From Candidatus Epulonipiscium sp. (lineage in GTDB: Bacteria > Bacillota > Clostridia > Lachnospirales > JAAYNZ01): 55,120 bases of DNA. The stretch is from assembly GCA_012524135.1 (NCBI GenBank), contig JAAYSE010000081.1, positions 1-55,120 on the forward strand, in the 5' to 3' direction. Under the pieces are notes generated by a model. The model was not told the DNA's origin, searched no databases, and saw only the letters and a program-made list of their open reading frames with translations. Positions 46,260 to 54,950 of this stretch are shown piece after piece; position 1 is the stretch's first letter, and each line of letters opens with the position of its first letter. A program made the position numbers and the translations under genes.

Positions 46260-47459
46260 TCATGAAGAAAAAGAATCTGGATATTTTTTAACCTGTATAA
46301 AATGTTGAATTTCTTTAGCAGTAAAACCGGCTTTTTTTAAGCAATGACTACATAAGTCTATATGATTAGATAATAAATAATAGTGTGCTGCTATTTCCCA
46401 CTTTTCTATTAGCTCTAAAAATTGTGCAGCTTTATAAGGATTTTCTATTTTTTTTATCCACTTTAAAGCTAGTTCTATTTTTTCTTGATTTATAAAATAA
46501 ATTACTGCTTTTTCAAAAAGCTGATATTTATCGTATAATTCTTCTAGTTTATTTATATTTTTTTGTTTCTCAAGATAATTGATAAAAATATGAGCCTGTT
46601 CATCTGTTTTAATCATTTTTTCAGCTGTTTCTACCATATGATGTTGAAGCAAAAGATGTATTGCTTCTTCGATTTTTTGTTCATGAACTAATAATTTAGT
46701 AGCTTCTTCGATATATCCTAATTCTTGATATAGGTGGATAGCTTTAGGAATATGAATATTTTCTAAATATTGAGCGGCTTGTAATAAATAACCTTCTTCT
46801 AATGCTTTATGAGCTAAATGCTCATAAATTCTTTGTACAATAATATCATTTTCTAAAATTTTTGCAGCGCTTATAGCTTTTTCCCAAATTTGCATACGAA
46901 TATAAAGTTTTAAAGCTTGTTCATAATTTTCTTTATCAAAAAAAGTATCTGCTTGTTTTTCAATAAATCGATATCCTCTTTTACGTTTTTCAGGATTATC
47001 TAATCGATCTATACAATCTAAAGCACGAAAGTGTTGTTCTAAATCCATATAACATTCTGCTGCTTTATCCCATAAATTTAATTTTTTATATAAAGAAGCA
47101 GCTTTTATTTTATCAAAATAAGAATACATATGAGCAGCTTTATTTAATAAGCCCTGTTTTTCACAAAAAGGAGCACCAAGCTCATATAACTCATACAATT
47201 CTACTGTATGAAGAGCTTTTTCACATTCTTTATTTTTAATATAGTAATAAAATACACTTTCATAATCTTTTAATATCTTACTTATTTCAATTACTTTAGA
47301 CCAATTTTCTAATTGAATGTATTTTTTTCGTGCTATTCTATAATAACCTTTGCGTTCTAAAAAAAGAGCTTGCTCTTTTATGGGTAAAGAAAAGTACTGT
47401 ACTTCTTTTTTTATCCATTTTTCGCATTTTTCAAACATATTCATGAAAAGATCCATCAT
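46260..47459 (-). CDS. Alpha-solenoid (TPR/clathrin-like repeat) protein
   Basis: A 399-residue protein made almost wholly of helical repeats of about 30-35 residues with the theme 'W-x-K-A-A-x-x-Y-x-x-L' (LNLWDKAAECYMDL, MQIWEKAISAAKIL, YQLFEKAVIYF, IEKWEIAAHYYLL). There is no signal peptide, membrane segment or enzymatic domain, so a cytosolic scaffold is likely. The repeat texture recalls TPR and eukaryotic trafficking solenoids; the family is not identified. AGGTGATG lies before the double ATG. It is the only minus-strand gene between 8.6 kb and the window end and has its own promoter. Confidence 0.8.
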   Translation of the reverse strand: MMDLFMNMFEKCEKWIKKEVQYFSLPIKEQALFLERKGYYRIARKKYIQLENWSKVIEISKILKDYESVFYYYIKNKECEKALHTVELYELYELGAPFCEKQGLLNKAAHMYSYFDKIKAASLYKKLNLWDKAAECYMDLEQHFRALDCIDRLDNPEKRKRGYRFIEKQADTFFDKENYEQALKLYIRMQIWEKAISAAKILENDIIVQRIYEHLAHKALEEGYLLQAAQYLENIHIPKAIHLYQELGYIEEATKLLVHEQKIEEAIHLLLQHHMVETAEKMIKTDEQAHIFINYLEKQKNINKLEELYDKYQLFEKAVIYFINQEKIELALKWIKKIENPYKAAQFLELIEKWEIAAHYYLLSNHIDLCSHCLKKAGFTAKEIQHFIQVKKYPDSFSS

Positions 47460-47477
47460 TTTACATCACCTAATTTA

Positions 47478-47506
47478 AGTATAATCGTTCCCCTTTATAA
47501 AATCAA
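47478..47506 (-). promoter_or_regulatory. Sigma-A promoter of the solenoid gene
   Basis: On the minus strand TTGATT (47506-47501), 17 bases, TATACT (47483-47478), about 18 bases before the start codon. Confidence 0.65.
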
Positions 47507-47628
47507 TAAACAAAAATAGATTAATTTTCTTATATCTTGTATAATAGAAAATTATATATGTGTTATTATTTTAAAAGAGACCTCTTTAGTTATAAGATAA
47601 AAAATTGCAAAAAAGTGAGGCGATCTTT

Positions 47629-48171
47629 ATGGGTTATTGGAATACAAGAGGACTACGTGGTAGTACATTAGAAGAATTAATTAATCTAACAAATGAATTA
47701 TATTATTCAAAAAAATTAGCTCTTGTTCAAAAAATACCTACACCAATTAAGCCAATTAAAATCAATAAAGAAAATCGTACTATTACACTTGCTTATTTTG
47801 AACAAAAAAGTACGGTAGATTATATAGGAGTAGTACAGGGAATTCCTATCTGCTTTGATGCTAAGGAAACAAGTCAAAAATATTTGCCACTTCAAAATAT
47901 TCATGATCATCAAATACAGTTTATGTCTTGTTTTGAAGAACAAGAAGGAGTTGCTTTTTTACTTGTTTATTTTTCTTATTATAATAAATATTTTTTTCTT
48001 CCTTTTTCCATATTAAAAAATTGGTGGAATCAGGCACAAAATGGTGGAAGAAAATCTATTCCTTATAGAGTTTTTCCTGAAAAATTTTGTATTGAAAATA
48101 AAAATGGAGCTTATGTTCATTATTTAGAAGCTTTAAATACATATTTACTATCTAAAACTAGAAATAGATAG
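47629..48171 (+). CDS. recU: Holliday junction resolvase RecU
   Basis: A 180-residue protein from ATG 47629 (GTGAGG upstream; the track's TTG at 47605 has no site). NTRGLRGSTLEELINLTNELY, QKIPTPIKPI and STVDYIGVVQGIPICFDAKET supply the PD-(D/E)XK catalytic residues (Asp about 64, Asp about 77, Lys about 79), then HDHQIQFM and a C-terminal YRVFP. RecU cleaves Holliday junctions in Firmicutes and is usually next to a class A penicillin-binding protein gene, which is missing here. Confidence 0.93.
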   Translation: MGYWNTRGLRGSTLEELINLTNELYYSKKLALVQKIPTPIKPIKINKENRTITLAYFEQKSTVDYIGVVQGIPICFDAKETSQKYLPLQNIHDHQIQFMSCFEEQEGVAFLLVYFSYYNKYFFLPFSILKNWWNQAQNGGRKSIPYRVFPEKFCIENKNGAYVHYLEALNTYLLSKTRNR

Positions 48172-48243
48172 TATAAAAATGCAAATAATGTATAAAACAA
48201 ATAAAAAATGTTGATACTCCTAGATGGTAAAAGGAGTGTTTCT

Positions 48244-49542
48244 ATGAAAAAAAAGTATTGGTCTATTATTTATGGAAGTATTATTATCATATTTTTTATT
48301 TGTTGTTTTATAAATCAATCTCATTCTAGTGTCTCTACTAATCCACATGATAAACAAACTATATCTTCAGAACAATTTTTAATAGAAATTCCTTATCAAT
48401 TATGGATAGAAGAAAATAATTATTGTTTGAATCTTTATGAACCAATAGAAGGATGTTACATAGGCGCTTATATTTTAGCTAATAAGTATGTTGATTTTGA
48501 TATTCAAGAATTTGAAAAGAAAGTTCAAAAACCCCATAGTACTTATATGTATAATCTTAAATTAGGAGAACCTTTTCCTTTGGACTGGGTCTTAGATTGT
48601 ACCAGTCAAATGAAAGTACCACATATTATTATTCATCCTCCTTCTCATTTATTTCCTTATCAAGAACATTTATTAGAACAAACATCTAAGGAATTTGGAG
48701 AATTTTTTATCCCTATGTTTGTACAATTATATCCTAATTTTACAGATTATATGGGTAGTCCTAGTGAATACAAAAATTTTTTTCAAACAGCTTCTCGTAT
48801 TTTTAAAAAAAATGCTCCCAATGTTAGTATAGTTTGGAGTTTACCTGTTGAAAACCTTTATCATAGTTTTTTATATGATCCTGGTGACGTATCTATGGAC
48901 TGGATTGGGATTCATGTGAATATTTCTACTAAAGAACAAGAAAAAAATAATAATAAAGATATTTTACAATCTATATATGATTTTTATATTACTTATCAAC
49001 ATAGAAAACCTTTAATGATTTCTCAATTAGAAATTGCTCACTATTCAACTAAAAATCATAGTTACTATATTAATGAGACCAAAACAATATTGAAAGAAAT
49101 TTATGATAAAATTAAAACTATGTATCCAAGAATTAAAGCTATTCAGTATATGAATACTTATCAAAAAGAAATAAATTCCTTAAATCATACCTATGAAAAC
49201 TTTAGTATAACAGAACAACCTGAAATATTAGATACGTATAAAAATCTGATTGCTTCTTCTCATTATTTAGAAAATATAGATGTACAATCTAATGGAGAAG
49301 TTTACCCTCAATGGATTTTACTTGATACTCCTATATATTATTTGAATGAGAAACTTTATGTATCAGATTATTTTTTTGCTCAACCCTATATACAAACAAA
49401 GTTTAATAATTTAGTAAAAAAACCTATCATTATAAAAAATCAAAAATTATATTCACTAGAAAGTATTTGTAAGGATATTGGATATAAACTAAAAATGAAT
49501 CAAAGAAAAAACTGTATTTATTTAACATTCGATAGGAGTTAG
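48244..49542 (+). CDS. Exported GH26-like protein with C-terminal stalk (copper amine oxidase N-like) domain
   Basis: A 432-residue protein from ATG 48244 behind AAGGAGTG (the track's TTG is upstream of that site). A hydrophobic N-terminal segment (about 5-24) is a signal anchor or signal peptide. Residues ~55-310 resemble a GH26 TIM barrel ([45 protein letters not shown]). The usual acid/base HEMN-type motif and the nucleophile Glu (SEFG) appear replaced (VQLYPN; SQLE), so catalysis is doubtful. The last ~80 residues fit the 'copper amine oxidase N-terminal'/stalk domain common on Clostridia surface proteins. Alignment is from memory. Confidence 0.65.
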   Translation: MKKKYWSIIYGSIIIIFFICCFINQSHSSVSTNPHDKQTISSEQFLIEIPYQLWIEENNYCLNLYEPIEGCYIGAYILANKYVDFDIQEFEKKVQKPHSTYMYNLKLGEPFPLDWVLDCTSQMKVPHIIIHPPSHLFPYQEHLLEQTSKEFGEFFIPMFVQLYPNFTDYMGSPSEYKNFFQTASRIFKKNAPNVSIVWSLPVENLYHSFLYDPGDVSMDWIGIHVNISTKEQEKNNNKDILQSIYDFYITYQHRKPLMISQLEIAHYSTKNHSYYINETKTILKEIYDKIKTMYPRIKAIQYMNTYQKEINSLNHTYENFSITEQPEILDTYKNLIASSHYLENIDVQSNGEVYPQWILLDTPIYYLNEKLYVSDYFFAQPYIQTKFNNLVKKPIIIKNQKLYSLESICKDIGYKLKMNQRKNCIYLTFDRS

Positions 49543-49547
49543 ACAAA

Positions 49548-49843
49548 ATGTTATATGTTTATGATGAACAATGGCCTTGGGAATTAATACAATGGTATTT
49601 AAAAAACAAACGTGATTTACCTTGGAGAAATAAAAAAGATCCGTATAGTATTTGGATTTCAGAAATTATGTTACAACAAACTATTGGAAAATGAAAGTGT
49701 ATATTTGTGAATTATTATCACAAGATATTTTAGAAACAATGCAATGGGTTTCTTTTAAAATGATAAATAATCTAACCATTCCTACCGCATATCAAAATAT
49801 TAAAAAAAATATTTTTAATAATTCATATTATCAACAAAAATAA
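49548..49843 (+). pseudogene. mutY: MutY adenine glycosylase remnant with internal deletion and frameshift
   Basis: 49548-49694 encodes 48 residues ending in [28 protein letters not shown], the unmistakable MutY N-terminus. One frame over, from about 49680 to 49843, the text [10 protein letters not shown] ... TIPTAYQNI resembles the MutY C-terminal (NUDIX-like) end. The whole helix-hairpin-helix, catalytic Asp and 4Fe-4S cluster region (about 200-250 residues) is gone. The junction lies within CAAACTATTGG (49677-49687). It starts six bases after the GH26-like gene with TAGGAG upstream and is followed by a terminator. Family knowledge: MutY removes A opposite 8-oxoG. Confidence 0.85.
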
Positions 49844-49884
49844 TATTCTGATTTAACTCATTACTTGTTATAGTAATATTTTTT

Positions 49885-49934
49885 AAGACCAGATAGATTG
49901 AATCAATATTGATTGAATCTATCTGGTCTTATTT
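49885..49934 (+). terminator. 21-bp-stem terminator after the mutY remnant
   Basis: AAGACCAGATAGATTGAATCA and TGATTGAATCTATCTGGTCTT pair with a single mismatch around an ATAT loop (49885-49930), then ATTTT. It is the longest stem in the region and separates mutY from the his promoter. Confidence 0.85.
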
Positions 49935-49961
49935 TAAAGTTAACAAAATGTTTAAAAAAAG

Positions 49962-49990
49962 TTGACAAATAGGTTAATTCCTATTATAAT
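49962..49990 (+). promoter_or_regulatory. Consensus sigma-A promoter of the histidine operon
   Basis: TTGACA (49962-49967), exactly 17 bases, TATAAT (49985-49990): a perfect match. The leader to hisZ is only about 50 bases, too short for a T-box riboswitch. Confidence 0.9.
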
Positions 49991-50009
49991 AATTTAATAG
50001 GTTATTACT

Positions 50010-50026
50010 CTACTTTGTTAAAGTAG
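50010..50026 (+). promoter_or_regulatory. Small hairpin in the hisZ leader
   Basis: CTACTTT-GTT-AAAGTAG, a perfect 7-bp stem, about 13 bases after the predicted transcription start and just before the GAAGGTGA ribosome-binding site. There is no T-tract. It could be an operator in DNA or an mRNA structure near the start site. Confidence 0.4.
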
Positions 50027-50045
50027 GAAAGCGAAGGTGAATTAA

Positions 50046-51308
50046 ATGAACGAAAAACAGCTTCATACTCCAGAAGGTGTACGAGATATATTATTTATGG
50101 AATGTCATCAGAAAAATAGTATAGAACAAAAAATTCAAGCTATTTTTCATCATCACGGATTTTGGCAGATAGAAACACCAACTTTTGAATATTTTGAAGT
50201 ATTTTCAAATGGAAAAAATAATATGGATTCAAAACAAGTATATAAATTTTTTAATCGAGAAGGTAATATTCTTGCTCTACGTCCAGATATGACTCCTCCT
50301 ATTGCTAGAATTAGTACAACAAGTTATAAAGAAACAATAAAACCGTTACGTCTTTGTTATTTAGGAAATGTTTTTCGCTATAATGAAACTTATCAAGGTA
50401 AAATGCATGAATTTACTCAAGCTGGCGTTGAAATTATTGGAATTGACTCTATGGAAGTAGATGCAGAAGTATTAGCCCTAAGTGTTCAAAGTTTAATAGC
50501 TTCTGGACTCAATGAATTTCAAATTAATATAGGTAATGTAGATTTTTTCAAAGGAATAGTATTGGAAGCAGGTTTTGATGAAAAAACAGGTAAAAAAATT
50601 CGTAAATTTATTGATACAAAAGATTATATAGGAATAGAGGAAATTATTACTAGACATCCCTTATCACCTACTCTAAAGCAATTATTTTTAGAACTTCCTC
50701 AATTATTTGGAAATATTGATATATTAACTAAAGCGAAAACTATGATACAACATCCTAAAGCAATCCAGGCTTTAGAAAAACTACAAAATCTATATCATAT
50801 TTTATGTGATTATGAAATAGAGGATTATATTTCATTTGATCTAGGTATGGTAAGTGGGCTTGAATATTATACAGATATTTTCTTTCGTGGCTATACATCT
50901 GGAAGTGGATCACCTATTTTATATGGTGGGCGTTATGATGGATTATTAGAAAAATACGGGTCTTCACAACCAGCCGTAGGATTTGCCTTGATAACCAATC
51001 AATTGTTACATGTATTAAAACAAAAACAAATTAAGATTCCGATCAAAACAGCAGATACTTTATTAGTTTATTCAGAAATAGGACGTAAAAAAGCAATAAA
51101 GATAGGTAATGTTTTGCGTAATCAAGGTTTATTTGTAGAAAATAGCTTACTAGGAGATAATATTGAAAAAAATATACAGTATGCGAAATGCAAAAGTATT
51201 AATGGAATTATATATTTTAAAGATGAAAATGATATACAACTAATGAATCTAAAAACAGGACATATTTCTTACACTACTATATCAGATCTAATACATAATA
51301 TAGGATAG
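50046..51308 (+). CDS. hisZ: ATP phosphoribosyltransferase regulatory subunit HisZ
   Basis: A 420-residue class II aminoacyl-tRNA-synthetase-like protein: HTPEGVRDILF at the start, ALRPDMTPPIARI (motif 2-like), CYLGNVFRYNE, and YGGRYDGLLEKYG (motif 3-like). It lacks the tRNA-binding part of true HisRS. It forms the hetero-octamer with short HisG and provides histidine feedback. The short-form hisG comes next, which confirms the reading. Confidence 0.93.
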   Translation: MNEKQLHTPEGVRDILFMECHQKNSIEQKIQAIFHHHGFWQIETPTFEYFEVFSNGKNNMDSKQVYKFFNREGNILALRPDMTPPIARISTTSYKETIKPLRLCYLGNVFRYNETYQGKMHEFTQAGVEIIGIDSMEVDAEVLALSVQSLIASGLNEFQINIGNVDFFKGIVLEAGFDEKTGKKIRKFIDTKDYIGIEEIITRHPLSPTLKQLFLELPQLFGNIDILTKAKTMIQHPKAIQALEKLQNLYHILCDYEIEDYISFDLGMVSGLEYYTDIFFRGYTSGSGSPILYGGRYDGLLEKYGSSQPAVGFALITNQLLHVLKQKQIKIPIKTADTLLVYSEIGRKKAIKIGNVLRNQGLFVENSLLGDNIEKNIQYAKCKSINGIIYFKDENDIQLMNLKTGHISYTTISDLIHNIG

Positions 51309-51326
51309 AAAGGATGATTAAACTGT

Positions 51327-51959
51327 ATGGAATATTTAACCTTTGCTTTAACAAAAGGACGTTTAGTAGAACCAACGATGCAATTATTAGAAAATGCAGG
51401 ATTTACATGTAGTGAAATGAAGATAAAATCCAGAAAGTTGATTTTTATTAATGAAAAACAAAAATTAAAATTTTTTCTTGCTAAAGCTAGTGATGTCCCT
51501 ACATATGTAGAATATGGCGTTGCAGATATAGGAGTAGTAGGGAAAGATATTTTATTGGAAAAGAAGCGTAATCTTTACGAACTTCTAAATTTAAAATTAG
51601 GCATCTGTAAAATGGCTATAGCTGGACCTATTTCTATGAAAGAAAAACTAAATCAAGGTTTTCCTTTAAGAGTAGCTACAAAATATCCTAATATTGCTAC
51701 AGATTACTTTTATCATAAAAGGAAACAAAATGTTGAAATCATCAAACTAAATGGTTCTGTAGAACTAGCTCCTATTGTTGGGTTATCTGATGTAATTGTA
51801 GATATTGTAGAAACTGGAAAAACATTAGAAGAAAATGGTTTGGTTGTTTTAGATGAAATTATACCTATTTCTGCACGAATGGTTATTAACCGTGTAAGTA
51901 TGAAAATGGAACATGAACGTATCCAAGACCTTATAGATAAAGTTCGTCAACAATTATAA
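51327..51959 (+). CDS. hisG: ATP phosphoribosyltransferase, short form (HisG-S)
   Basis: A 210-residue protein: [36 protein letters not shown] and the PRPP loop [16 protein letters not shown]. It lacks the C-terminal regulatory domain of long HisG and so needs HisZ. It catalyses the first committed step of histidine synthesis. The hisD start follows 12 bases after its stop, with AAGGAGG. Confidence 0.97.
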   Translation: MEYLTFALTKGRLVEPTMQLLENAGFTCSEMKIKSRKLIFINEKQKLKFFLAKASDVPTYVEYGVADIGVVGKDILLEKKRNLYELLNLKLGICKMAIAGPISMKEKLNQGFPLRVATKYPNIATDYFYHKRKQNVEIIKLNGSVELAPIVGLSDVIVDIVETGKTLEENGLVVLDEIIPISARMVINRVSMKMEHERIQDLIDKVRQQL

Positions 51960-51971
51960 GGAGGTTATAAA

Positions 51972-53270
51972 ATGATACCAATTATAAAATATAATGATAT
52001 GACTGCAAATGAAATTTTACAAAAATTTTTGGCTCGTTCTCAATTAGATTTGCAAAAAGAACAAGATCTCGTATTTAAAATTATACAAGATATTCAAACA
52101 AAAAAAGATCAAGCATTGTTTGAGTATACTAAACAATTTGATGGCGTTTCTTTAAATTCATCTACAGTTAGAGTAACAGAAAAAGAAATTCAAAATGCTT
52201 ACAAAAGAGTAGATCCGCAATATATTACAATTCTTCAAAAATCGATTCAAAGAATTCGAAGTTATCATCAAAAACAAAAGCAACTTAGTTGGTTTATAGA
52301 AGAAGAATATGGGGCAATGTTGGGACAAAAAATTATTCCTTTAAAAAACGTTGGTGTATATGTTCCTGGAGGAAAAGCTGCTTATCCCTCTTCTGTTTTA
52401 ATGAATGTTATTCCAGCTAAAGTAGCAGGAGTAGAAAGAATTGTTATGGTTACACCCGTTCAAGAGTTAAAAGGAATTCATCCAGCTACTATTGTAGCAG
52501 CTCATGAAGCTGGTATAAAAGAAATCTACAAAATAGGAGGAGCACAAGCTATTGCTTCCTTAGCATTTGGTACTGAAAGTATTCCTAAGGTAGATAAAAT
52601 TGTAGGTCCTGGCAATATTTTTGTTGCTCTAGCTAAACGTGCAGTTTATGGTTATGTCAATATTGATTCTATTGCAGGTCCTAGTGAAATTCTTATTATA
52701 GCAGATCAATATGCTAACTCTAAATATATTGCGGCAGATTTGTTATCTCAAGCAGAACATGATGAACTAGCATGTGCTATTTTAATAACAGATAATTTAG
52801 AATTAGCTCAAAAAGTACAAATAGAAGTATCAAAACAAACACAATATTTATCTAGACAAAAAATTATAAAAAAATCTCTTCAAAATTTTGGCGGAATTAT
52901 TATTGTAGAAAATCTTCAAGAGGCAGTTACTTTAAGTAATCAATTAGCTCCCGAACATTTAGAAATTTGTACTCAATCGCCTTTTGAACTTTTACCTTTT
53001 ATTAAAAATGCGGGGGCTATCTTTTTAGGAGAATATTCCCCTGAGCCATTAGGAGATTATATGGCAGGTCCTAATCATGTTCTTCCTACTAATGGTACAG
53101 CAAAGTTTTTTTCTCCTCTTTCCATAGATGATTTTACAAAAAAATCTAGTATTATTTCATTTAATAAAAAATCATTACAACAATTACATGAAGATATTGA
53201 ATACTTTGCTCGAGCAGAAGGGTTAACAGCTCATGAAAATGCAGTGAAAGTGAGGTTTCAAAATGATTAA
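51972..53270 (+). CDS. hisD: Histidinol dehydrogenase
   Basis: A 432-residue protein with VYVPGGKAAYPSSVLMNVIPA, IYKIGGAQAIASLAFGT, VGPGNIFVALAKR, SQAEHDELA (catalytic/zinc His) and APEHLEI, GDYMAGPNHVLPT. It carries out the last two oxidations to histidine. The hisC start lies within its last codons (8-bp overlap), indicating coupled translation. Confidence 0.97.
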   Translation: MIPIIKYNDMTANEILQKFLARSQLDLQKEQDLVFKIIQDIQTKKDQALFEYTKQFDGVSLNSSTVRVTEKEIQNAYKRVDPQYITILQKSIQRIRSYHQKQKQLSWFIEEEYGAMLGQKIIPLKNVGVYVPGGKAAYPSSVLMNVIPAKVAGVERIVMVTPVQELKGIHPATIVAAHEAGIKEIYKIGGAQAIASLAFGTESIPKVDKIVGPGNIFVALAKRAVYGYVNIDSIAGPSEILIIADQYANSKYIAADLLSQAEHDELACAILITDNLELAQKVQIEVSKQTQYLSRQKIIKKSLQNFGGIIIVENLQEAVTLSNQLAPEHLEICTQSPFELLPFIKNAGAIFLGEYSPEPLGDYMAGPNHVLPTNGTAKFFSPLSIDDFTKKSSIISFNKKSLQQLHEDIEYFARAEGLTAHENAVKVRFQND

Positions 53271-54360
53271 TAAATATATTCGAAAAGATCTTAAAGATTT
53301 TCAACCATATTATTCACCAACTGACCATTATAAAGTAAAACTAGATGCAAATGAAAACCCTTTTCCTTTACCTCAAAATCTTAAGCAAGAATTTATTAAA
53401 TGGTTTCAAAGCGAAAATAACCTAAATCGTTATCCTGATACAAATAGTACAGAATTAAGAAAAGAGTTAGGTAAACATTGGAATATTAATAAAGACAATG
53501 TAATTTGTGGAGTAGGTTCTGATCAACTTATTGATTGTATGATGAAAGCTTTTTTAGAACCAAAGGATAAAGTACTCATTCCGAATCCTTCTTTTTCTAT
53601 GTACACTTTAACAACTCAAATGAATCATGGAATTCCTGTGACAGTATCTTTAAAAAATAATTATGATTATGAAGTAGATGATATATTAACAGCATATTAC
53701 AAATATAAACCTAAAATTATTATTTTATGTACTCCTAATAACCCTACTGGTAATGAACTTTCCATACAAAATATTGAACAAATTATTTCTCAAGTTTCTT
53801 GTCCTGTATTAGTAGATGAAGCTTATGGAGAATTTACAAATATAAGTATGATCCCATTTATTAAAAAATATTCGCATTTATTTATAATACGTACTTTTTC
53901 AAAAGCTTTTGGATTGGCTGGTATAAGACTTGGTTATGGTGTTGGTTCACAAGAAATCATAAATGCCATTTCTATTACAAAACCTCCTTTTAATATTAAT
54001 ATATTATCAGAAAAAATGGCTTTATTTGCATTAAAACAAATACCAACTTATGATAAACAAATTAGAATTTTACAAAATGAAAAAAAATGGCTTGAAGAAC
54101 AATTAAAACTCATTGGATGCACCGTATATCCATCAAAAGCTAATTTTTTATTGGTACAAATAAAACATAAAGATCTTTATAAAAATCTTAAGGAAAGGAA
54201 TATACTTGTTAGAAATTTTTCTACACATCCTCATTTATCCTATTGCATTCGTATTACAGTAGGCACGAGAGAAGAAAATACATTTCTAATAAAGGCTATA
54301 AAAGATATTATAAATTCAAAGAAAGGAAATCTTTATGAACAAGAGAAAAGCAAAGATTGA
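53263..54360 (+). CDS. hisC: Histidinol-phosphate aminotransferase
   Basis: A 365-residue fold-type I PLP enzyme: KLDANENPFPLP, NRYPDTNSTELRKEL, TPNNPTGN, VDEAYGEF and the PLP lysine in RTFSKAFGLAGIRLGYG. It converts imidazole-acetol phosphate to histidinol phosphate. It overlaps hisD by 8 and hisB by 26 bases. Having hisC between hisD and hisB is one of several arrangements found in Clostridia. Confidence 0.95.
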   Translation: MINKYIRKDLKDFQPYYSPTDHYKVKLDANENPFPLPQNLKQEFIKWFQSENNLNRYPDTNSTELRKELGKHWNINKDNVICGVGSDQLIDCMMKAFLEPKDKVLIPNPSFSMYTLTTQMNHGIPVTVSLKNNYDYEVDDILTAYYKYKPKIIILCTPNNPTGNELSIQNIEQIISQVSCPVLVDEAYGEFTNISMIPFIKKYSHLFIIRTFSKAFGLAGIRLGYGVGSQEIINAISITKPPFNINILSEKMALFALKQIPTYDKQIRILQNEKKWLEEQLKLIGCTVYPSKANFLLVQIKHKDLYKNLKERNILVRNFSTHPHLSYCIRITVGTREENTFLIKAIKDIINSKKGNLYEQEKSKD

Positions 54361-54931
54361 ACGTAAAACAAAAGAAACAGATATTCAGTTAGAAATAATG
54401 ATTGATGGAACAGGAAATAGTTGTATTCAAACAGGGATTGGTTTTTTTGATCATATGTTAAATCATTTGAGTAAACATGGTTTTATGGACATCTACCTGA
54501 ATGCTCAAGGAGATCTAGAAGTAGATTCGCATCATACAATAGAAGATATAGGTATTGTTTTTGGACAAGCTCTTTCTAAAGCTTTAGGCAATAAGATCGG
54601 AATTAAACGATATGGTTCTTGTATTCTTCCTATGGAAGATGCATTAGTTTTATGTTCTATAGATATATCAGGTAGACCTTACTGTGCCATTGATGCTGTT
54701 TTTACTGTTCCTATGATTGGAACTATGCAAACAGAAATGATTGAAGAATTTTTCAGAGCTGTTTCTTTTTATGGTGGTATTAATCTTCATATTAAAGTAT
54801 TAGCTGGTAAAAATAATCACCATATTGCTGAAGCTATGTTTAAAGCATTTGCTAAAGCATTAGATGAAGCTGCCCAAATAGATACTAGAATCAAGGGTGT
54901 ATTATCTACTAAAGGAATATTAGAAACATAA
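54335..54931 (+). CDS. hisB: Imidazoleglycerol-phosphate dehydratase
   Basis: A 198-residue monofunctional IGPD, without the phosphatase domain seen in enterics: [27 protein letters not shown] and [17 protein letters not shown] with both metal-binding His clusters. AAAGGAAA precedes the ATG inside the hisC end. It is followed after 19 bases by hisA rather than by hisH. Confidence 0.97.
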   Translation: MNKRKAKIERKTKETDIQLEIMIDGTGNSCIQTGIGFFDHMLNHLSKHGFMDIYLNAQGDLEVDSHHTIEDIGIVFGQALSKALGNKIGIKRYGSCILPMEDALVLCSIDISGRPYCAIDAVFTVPMIGTMQTEMIEEFFRAVSFYGGINLHIKVLAGKNNHHIAEAMFKAFAKALDEAAQIDTRIKGVLSTKGILET

Positions 54932-54950
54932 TAAAAAGGAGAATCGTGAT

